DNA of 64,000 bases from Cytophagales bacterium (GTDB taxonomy: Bacteria > Bacteroidota > Bacteroidia > Cytophagales > Cyclobacteriaceae). Location of the stretch: positions 2,046,001 through 2,110,000 of the forward strand of contig JAWPMT010000004.1 in assembly GCA_033344775.1 (NCBI GenBank). Reading direction: 5' to 3'. Shown piece after piece: positions 59,230-64,000 of this stretch. Positions within the stretch are counted from its first letter, which is position 1, and every line of letters begins with the position of its first letter. Position numbers and translations under genes: made by a program. The notes under the pieces were generated by a model that saw nothing but the letters and a program-made list of their open reading frames with translations, had not been told where the DNA came from and ran no database searches.

Positions 59230-62200
59230 GAATTTTTACCGTACTCACGCTCGCTTTGCTAGTGGCCTGTCAGGCGCCCTTAGAAAAGCAGACGCCTCCC
59301 CTTTTTCAGGCACTGGATCCGGCTAGCTCAGGATTCGATTTCACGAATCAGTTGCAGTTCGATGCTGATTTCAACATTTACACGTATCGAAACTACTATA
59401 ATGGTGGTGGTGTCGCAACCGGAGATATCGATCAGGACGGCCTGTTAGACATCTACGTGACCGGAAACCTGATCCCAAATCGATTGTTCCGCAACAAAGG
59501 CAACATGCAGTTTGAGGACATCACCGAATCAGCAGGTGTCGCAGGTACCCGATCCTGGAGTACTGGTGTGAGCATGGTCGATGTGAACGGAGATGGATTA
59601 CTGGACATCTATGTCTGTAATTCCGGAGACATCAAAGGCGATAACAAACAAAATGAACTCTTCATCAACGAAGGGAATGGTCGATTCTCGGAACAAGCAG
59701 CAGCTTATGGCCTGGCCGATCGTGGCTATTCCACCCATGCTGCTTTTTTTGATTATGACAAGGATGGCGACCTGGATGCCTACCTGCTGAACAACTCTTA
59801 TCAGGCGATTGGAAGCTTCAATCTGATGCAGGACATGCGCCCGGTGCGTGACGATGTAGGGGGTGATAAATTCTTTCGGAATGACGGCAACAAGTTCACG
59901 GACATCAGCGAAGAAGCCGGCATCTATGGCAGCGTCATTGGCTTTGGCCTCGGGGTGACCGTGGGCGATGTAGATCAGGATGGCTGGCAGGACATCTTCG
60001 TAAGCAATGATTTCTTTGAGCGCGACTACCTCTATCTCAACAATGGCGACGGTACTTTCCGGGAGGACCTGGTCAATCAAATGCCATCCATCAGTGCCGC
60101 TTCCATGGGTGCTGACATGGCCGACTTCAACAACGACGGTTACCCGGACATCTTTGTGACTGACATGCTGCCTAAACCGGACGAGCGGATCAAGAAAGTC
60201 ACCACGTTTGAAAGCTGGGACAAATTCATCTACAAGATCCAGAATAACTACCACAAGCAGTTCAACCGGAACATGCTTCACCTCAACAATGGCGATGGCA
60301 CATTTAGCGAAATTGGCCGACTGTCCGGTGTAGAAGCGACCGATTGGAGCTGGGCTGCTTTGATGTTTGACATGGACAATGATGGTCGCAAGGACCTTTT
60401 TGTGGCCAATGGCATCTACCAGGACATTACCGATCTGGATTACCTCAATTTCATCTCTGATGATGAGTTTAAAAAGAAAGCCATCACCCGCGAAGGTGTG
60501 GACTACAAAGCATTGGTCGATCCTATTCCGATCACGCCAATCCCAAACTATGCGATGCGCAACGAAGGCAACCTATCCTTTAGCGATCAGACAGCAGCCT
60601 GGGGATTCAGCGAACCTACACATTCCAATGGTTCTGCCTATGTGGACCTGGACAATGACGGAGACCTTGACCTGGTGGTCAACAATGTGAATGCTCCTTC
60701 GAAAATCTATGAAAACTTCAGTAATGAACTGAACGAACATCATTACCTAAAAGTCACGCTGAAAGGAGAAAGAGCTAATCCTTTTGCCATTGGTGCTAAG
60801 GTTTGGGTAAAGACAGCTGATGGTGCCTCCATGTACCAGGAAATGATGCCGATCCGTGGCTTTCAATCAACTGTTGACCCTCGGCTGAACTTCGGACTAG
60901 GCACTCATATACAGGCTCAAGAATTGAAAGTTACCTGGCCTTCTGGCAAAATCACCGTCATGAAAAATGTGGCTGCAGATCAATCTTTGGTTTTATCAGA
61001 GGGCGAGGGCGAATCAATGCAGGAACCAGACGTAACGAAACCAAGTCGTGCTTTGCTCGCACAAGAAACGCGTGTGAATTATTCACATGAAGAAAACACG
61101 TTCGTGGATTTTGATCGGGATCGACTGGTCTTCCACATGATTTCGCAGGAAGGCCCAAAACTTGCCACCGGAGATGTAAATGGCGATGGTCTGGAAGATG
61201 TCTTCATTGGAGGTGCAAAAGGTGCTGCCGGAGCGATACTACTTCAAAGAAAGGACGGCACTTTCCGCGCAACCCGTCAATCAGCGTTGACTGAAGATAT
61301 GGCTTCCGAAGACATGGCTGCCCAGTTGGTAGACATGGATCAGGACGGAGACCTGGACCTGTTTGTGGCCAGTGGTGGTAATGAATTTTCACTCGGTGCG
61401 CCTGAACTCAGAGATCGATTGTACATGAATGATGGTAAGGGGAATTTCACCAAAAAAGATGATCCCATTTTACGCGCCAATACCTTGAGTACTTCCACCG
61501 TAGTTTCCACCGACTGGGATCAGGATGGTGATGTGGATCTATTTGTTGGAAGTCGGGCCCGACCTTTCCTTTATGGCGTGCCTACCAATGGATTGCTTTA
61601 TGAAAATGATGGCAGTGGCAGCCTGAAAGACATCACTCGTGAGGTTGCTCCGGCATTGATTGATCTGGGCATGATCACTGAAGCACAATGGGTTGACGTG
61701 GATCAGGACAAGGACATGGACCTGGTAATCGTCGGTGAATGGATGACCGTGGAATTGTTTCGCAATGATGGCGGAAAGCTGGTAAGAGCGACAACAGAAG
61801 CAGGATTGGCTAACTATATGGGTTGGTGGAACCACCTGAATGTTGCCGACCTGGATCAGGATGGAGACCTGGACCTCATCGCTGGGAATCATGGCCTCAA
61901 CTCTCGTTTTGAAGCATCCACCGAGAGCCCATTGCAGCTCTACATCAATGATTATGATCAAAACGGATCGGTGGATCACATTTTCTGCCGCACCATCGAT
62001 GGGCAGATCAAACCCTTTACCTTGAAGCATGAGTTGGTCGCACAGATCCCACAATTGAAGAAGAAATACCTGAAATACGAGTCGTACGTGGACCAAACCA
62101 TCAACGACATTTTTACCGAAGCGCAAATTGCTGATGCCATCAAGCTGGAAGTGAATTATCTGGCTTCAGCCATTTTCTGGAATCAGGGAGATGGCACCTT

Positions 62201-62531
62201 TACTGCCAGTCAATTACCAGAAGAAGTACAATTTTCACCGGTATTTGCCTCAGCGGTGCAAGACCTGGATGGCGATGATGTTCCCGAGATCGTTTTGGGT
62301 GGCAACCTGTACGATGCCAAACCACAGGCAGGTCAGTATGATGCCAGCTACGGCACCGTATTGAAGTACAACCGCAGAGATCAGTCCTTTTCAGTTCTGC
62401 CAAGAGCTGCTTCCGGCCTATTGGTAACCGGTGAGATCCGAGACCTTCAATTCGTGAATGCGGGTAACGACAAGCTGCTGATGATCGCCAGAAACGACGA
62501 TGCTTTACTGACTTATAAAATCAATCCTTGA
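59226..62531 (+). CDS. FG-GAP/VCBS and UnbV-domain lipoprotein 2 (CRTAC1-like)
   Basis: A 1101-residue paralog of the gene at 55329. Signal with an early lipobox (VLTLALLVACQAP). Ca-loops include DIDQDGLLD, DVNGDGLLD, DYDKDGDLD, DVDQDGWQD, DFNNDGYPD, DMDNDGRKD, DLDNDGDLD, DVNGDGLED, DMDQDGDLD, DWDQDGDVD and DLDQDGDLD. The UnbV domain is IGAKVWVKTADGASMYQEMM to FGLGTHIQAQELKVTWPSG. The start overlaps the small lipoprotein gene (ATGA) and the stop overlaps the next gene (TTGA). Long stretches match paralog 1 (YSTHAAFFDYDKDGD), so they arose by duplication. Confidence 0.9.
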   Translation: MRIFTVLTLALLVACQAPLEKQTPPLFQALDPASSGFDFTNQLQFDADFNIYTYRNYYNGGGVATGDIDQDGLLDIYVTGNLIPNRLFRNKGNMQFEDITESAGVAGTRSWSTGVSMVDVNGDGLLDIYVCNSGDIKGDNKQNELFINEGNGRFSEQAAAYGLADRGYSTHAAFFDYDKDGDLDAYLLNNSYQAIGSFNLMQDMRPVRDDVGGDKFFRNDGNKFTDISEEAGIYGSVIGFGLGVTVGDVDQDGWQDIFVSNDFFERDYLYLNNGDGTFREDLVNQMPSISAASMGADMADFNNDGYPDIFVTDMLPKPDERIKKVTTFESWDKFIYKIQNNYHKQFNRNMLHLNNGDGTFSEIGRLSGVEATDWSWAALMFDMDNDGRKDLFVANGIYQDITDLDYLNFISDDEFKKKAITREGVDYKALVDPIPITPIPNYAMRNEGNLSFSDQTAAWGFSEPTHSNGSAYVDLDNDGDLDLVVNNVNAPSKIYENFSNELNEHHYLKVTLKGERANPFAIGAKVWVKTADGASMYQEMMPIRGFQSTVDPRLNFGLGTHIQAQELKVTWPSGKITVMKNVAADQSLVLSEGEGESMQEPDVTKPSRALLAQETRVNYSHEENTFVDFDRDRLVFHMISQEGPKLATGDVNGDGLEDVFIGGAKGAAGAILLQRKDGTFRATRQSALTEDMASEDMAAQLVDMDQDGDLDLFVASGGNEFSLGAPELRDRLYMNDGKGNFTKKDDPILRANTLSTSTVVSTDWDQDGDVDLFVGSRARPFLYGVPTNGLLYENDGSGSLKDITREVAPALIDLGMITEAQWVDVDQDKDMDLVIVGEWMTVELFRNDGGKLVRATTEAGLANYMGWWNHLNVADLDQDGDLDLIAGNHGLNSRFEASTESPLQLYINDYDQNGSVDHIFCRTIDGQIKPFTLKHELVAQIPQLKKKYLKYESYVDQTINDIFTEAQIADAIKLEVNYLASAIFWNQGDGTFTASQLPEEVQFSPVFASAVQDLDGDDVPEIVLGGNLYDAKPQAGQYDASYGTVLKYNRRDQSFSVLPRAASGLLVTGEIRDLQFVNAGNDKLLMIARNDDALLTYKINP

Positions 62532-64000
62532 AGCGATTTTTACCCTTAATGATCTGGCTGGGTGCCTGTAGTCCCGAGCCTGAAGCCCCAAGGCAATTTT
62601 CCTTAATGGATGCCAGGGAAACCGGGATCGATTTTCGAAATGATCTGAGTGATGAACAGCTGGACATCATCGAATACCTATATTTCTACAATGGCGGGGG
62701 TGCAGCCATCGGTGACCTGAACAATGATGGACTTCCGGAAGTCATTTTCACCGCCAATCAAACTGCCAACCAGGTCTACCTCAATCAAGGAAATTTCCAA
62801 TTCAAAAATATCTCCGATCAGGTTTTTGAATCAGAAAAAGAAACCTGGTCAAACGGTGTAGCACTGGGTGATGTAAATGGTGATGGCTTACTCGATATCT
62901 ACATCAGTCAGGTCAGCAATTACAAAACCATCCCGGAGGGCCAAAACCTGCTCTACATCAATCAGGGTAACCTGAAATTCAAAGAATCTGCGGCTGAAAT
63001 GGGGTTGGCTTTCTCAGGCTTTTCCACGCATGCGGCCTTTTTTGATTACGACCTGGACGGGGACCTGGACATGTACCTACTCAACCATGCGGTACACACC
63101 AATCGGTCTTATAGTTCCGCCAAAGAACGCATCAATCAGGACAACCGGTCCGGAGATCGACTGTACAAGAACTTGTTGAACGAAACAGGAAAAGCAGGTT
63201 TTGAGGATGTGACACAAGATGCGGGTATTTATTCCAGCTTACTCGGTTATGGACTGGGCATCGGGATTTCGGATGTGAATGGGGATTACTGGCCGGACAT
63301 CTATGTCTCCAATGACTTTCATGAAAATGACTACCTCTACATCAACCAACAGGACGGGACTTTCAAAGAAGAAGGCGCCAGTCGGATTCCACACATGTCC
63401 CGCTTTTCGATGGGTAACGACATTGCTGATATCAACGGAGATGGACAAATGGACATCTTCACCCTGGACATGCTTCCGGAAGATCCTTCAATAATGAAAC
63501 AATCCGGAGGTGAAGATTCCGATGAAGTTTATGCCATCAAGATCGAAAATGGCTACCACCACCAATACTCACGCAATACGATGCAGATCAATGAAGGTGG
63601 CTTATTCAAGGATCTTGCCCTGCTCAACAATACCTACGCCACTGATTGGAGCTGGTCCGTACTGATTGCTGATTATGATCTGGATACTAAAAACGAGCTC
63701 TTCGTCTCCAATGGCATTTACAAAAGACCCAATGACCTGGACTACATCAACTTTGCCAGCAACCTGCAGTTCTCGGAATACGCCCGACTAGAAGGGAAAG
63801 CACAGAATGAGGAGCTAATCAAGAGGATGCCTACCATGAAGCTCTCCAACTTTGTGTTCAAGCAAAGTGATAGTTCGGGCTATGACAATGTCAGTACAGA
63901 ATGGAACCTAGATCAAACGTCCTATTCTCATGGAGCAGCATATGGGGATTTAGACGGTGATGGCGACCTGGATCTGATCGTAAACAACACCAATGAGCCC
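62528..64000 (+). CDS. FG-GAP/VCBS lipoprotein 3, cut by the window end
   Basis: The frame starts with a TTG at 62528 that overlaps the previous stop (TTGA) and stays open for 491 codons to the last base. MKRFLPLMIWLGACSPEPEA gives a short lipoprotein signal with Cys15. Ca-loops are present: DLNNDGLPE, DVNGDGLLD, DYDLDGDLD, DVNGDYWPD, DINGDGQMD and DLDGDGDLD. It shares the STHAAFFDYD and SNGIYKRPNDLDYINF motifs with the two upstream paralogs. The C-terminal half, where a UnbV domain would be, lies beyond the window. It is the fourth gene of the overlapping operon. Confidence 0.9.
   Translation, partial: MKRFLPLMIWLGACSPEPEAPRQFSLMDARETGIDFRNDLSDEQLDIIEYLYFYNGGGAAIGDLNNDGLPEVIFTANQTANQVYLNQGNFQFKNISDQVFESEKETWSNGVALGDVNGDGLLDIYISQVSNYKTIPEGQNLLYINQGNLKFKESAAEMGLAFSGFSTHAAFFDYDLDGDLDMYLLNHAVHTNRSYSSAKERINQDNRSGDRLYKNLLNETGKAGFEDVTQDAGIYSSLLGYGLGIGISDVNGDYWPDIYVSNDFHENDYLYINQQDGTFKEEGASRIPHMSRFSMGNDIADINGDGQMDIFTLDMLPEDPSIMKQSGGEDSDEVYAIKIENGYHHQYSRNTMQINEGGLFKDLALLNNTYATDWSWSVLIADYDLDTKNELFVSNGIYKRPNDLDYINFASNLQFSEYARLEGKAQNEELIKRMPTMKLSNFVFKQSDSSGYDNVSTEWNLDQTSYSHGAAYGDLDGDGDLDLIVNNTNEP

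Noticed and set aside
59598-60281. Minus-strand frame of 227 codons inside the FG-GAP gene
   Set aside because: The repeated Asp/Gly loops on the plus strand create long Val/Ile-rich frames on the other strand; similar shadows occur at 61539, 57774 and 56358.

Overview
The window reads as chromosomal DNA from a free-living Bacteroidota, most likely a marine Cytophagales-type bacterium. The grounds are an ECF sigma / FecR / TonB-receptor cassette with an STN domain, many short lipoproteins of the Bacteroidota kind, a PadR gene beside a prefix-domain MacB/FtsX permease, a HmuY-like lipoprotein before a TonB receptor, UnbV/FG-GAP (CRTAC1-like) lipoproteins, and TAnnTTTG-type -7 promoter elements. 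No rRNA, tRNA, CRISPR array, intact IS element, phage or replication origin was seen. The assignment rests on gene content only.

Layout. 0-8 kb: GMC oxidoreductase with its gluconate-dehydrogenase-subunit-3 partner, a secreted sugar-isomerase-like TIM barrel, two small lipoproteins, monomeric isocitrate dehydrogenase and PanB. 8-18 kb: secreted amidohydrolase, TPR lipoprotein, glycerophosphodiesterase, AspRS, TadA, Mn-type superoxide dismutase, a Cys-cluster protein and an AlkD-like repair protein. 18-19.4 kb: an AT-rich accessory islet holding what looks like a collapsed Rhs-type toxin (signal peptide joined to an HExxH domain) with a tightly linked downstream gene. 19.6-27.5 kb: NIPSNAP, outer-membrane barrel, HAD phosphatase, amidase plus P1 peptidase operon, an ABC-F protein with one degenerate ATP site, and a glycosyltransferase with a relic of a second copy nearby. 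28-33 kb: TonB receptor, anti-sigma and ECF sigma on the minus strand. 33-48 kb: an S1-domain regulator, membrane and DUF922-like proteins, PadR/ABC permease, a membrane protein with ExbD-like domains, DinB, VOC, two AraC regulators each next to a small binding-fold protein, and PEBP. Several nested inverted-repeat elements and one frameshifted gene lie here.

48-64 kb is the most distinctive part. A HmuY-like lipoprotein and its TonB receptor are followed by three tandem paralogous leucine-rich-repeat (receptor-L-like) lipoproteins on the minus strand. Across a ~170-190 bp divergent gap lies a plus-strand run of overlapping genes: three large calcium-loop (FG-GAP/VCBS plus UnbV) lipoproteins and one small unknown lipoprotein. 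The last gene starts with TTG and runs off the window end. This divergent LRR / FG-GAP block is the best candidate here for an undescribed surface system, though its function cannot be read from sequence.

All calls are from reading the sequence and recalling family features; no database search was run.
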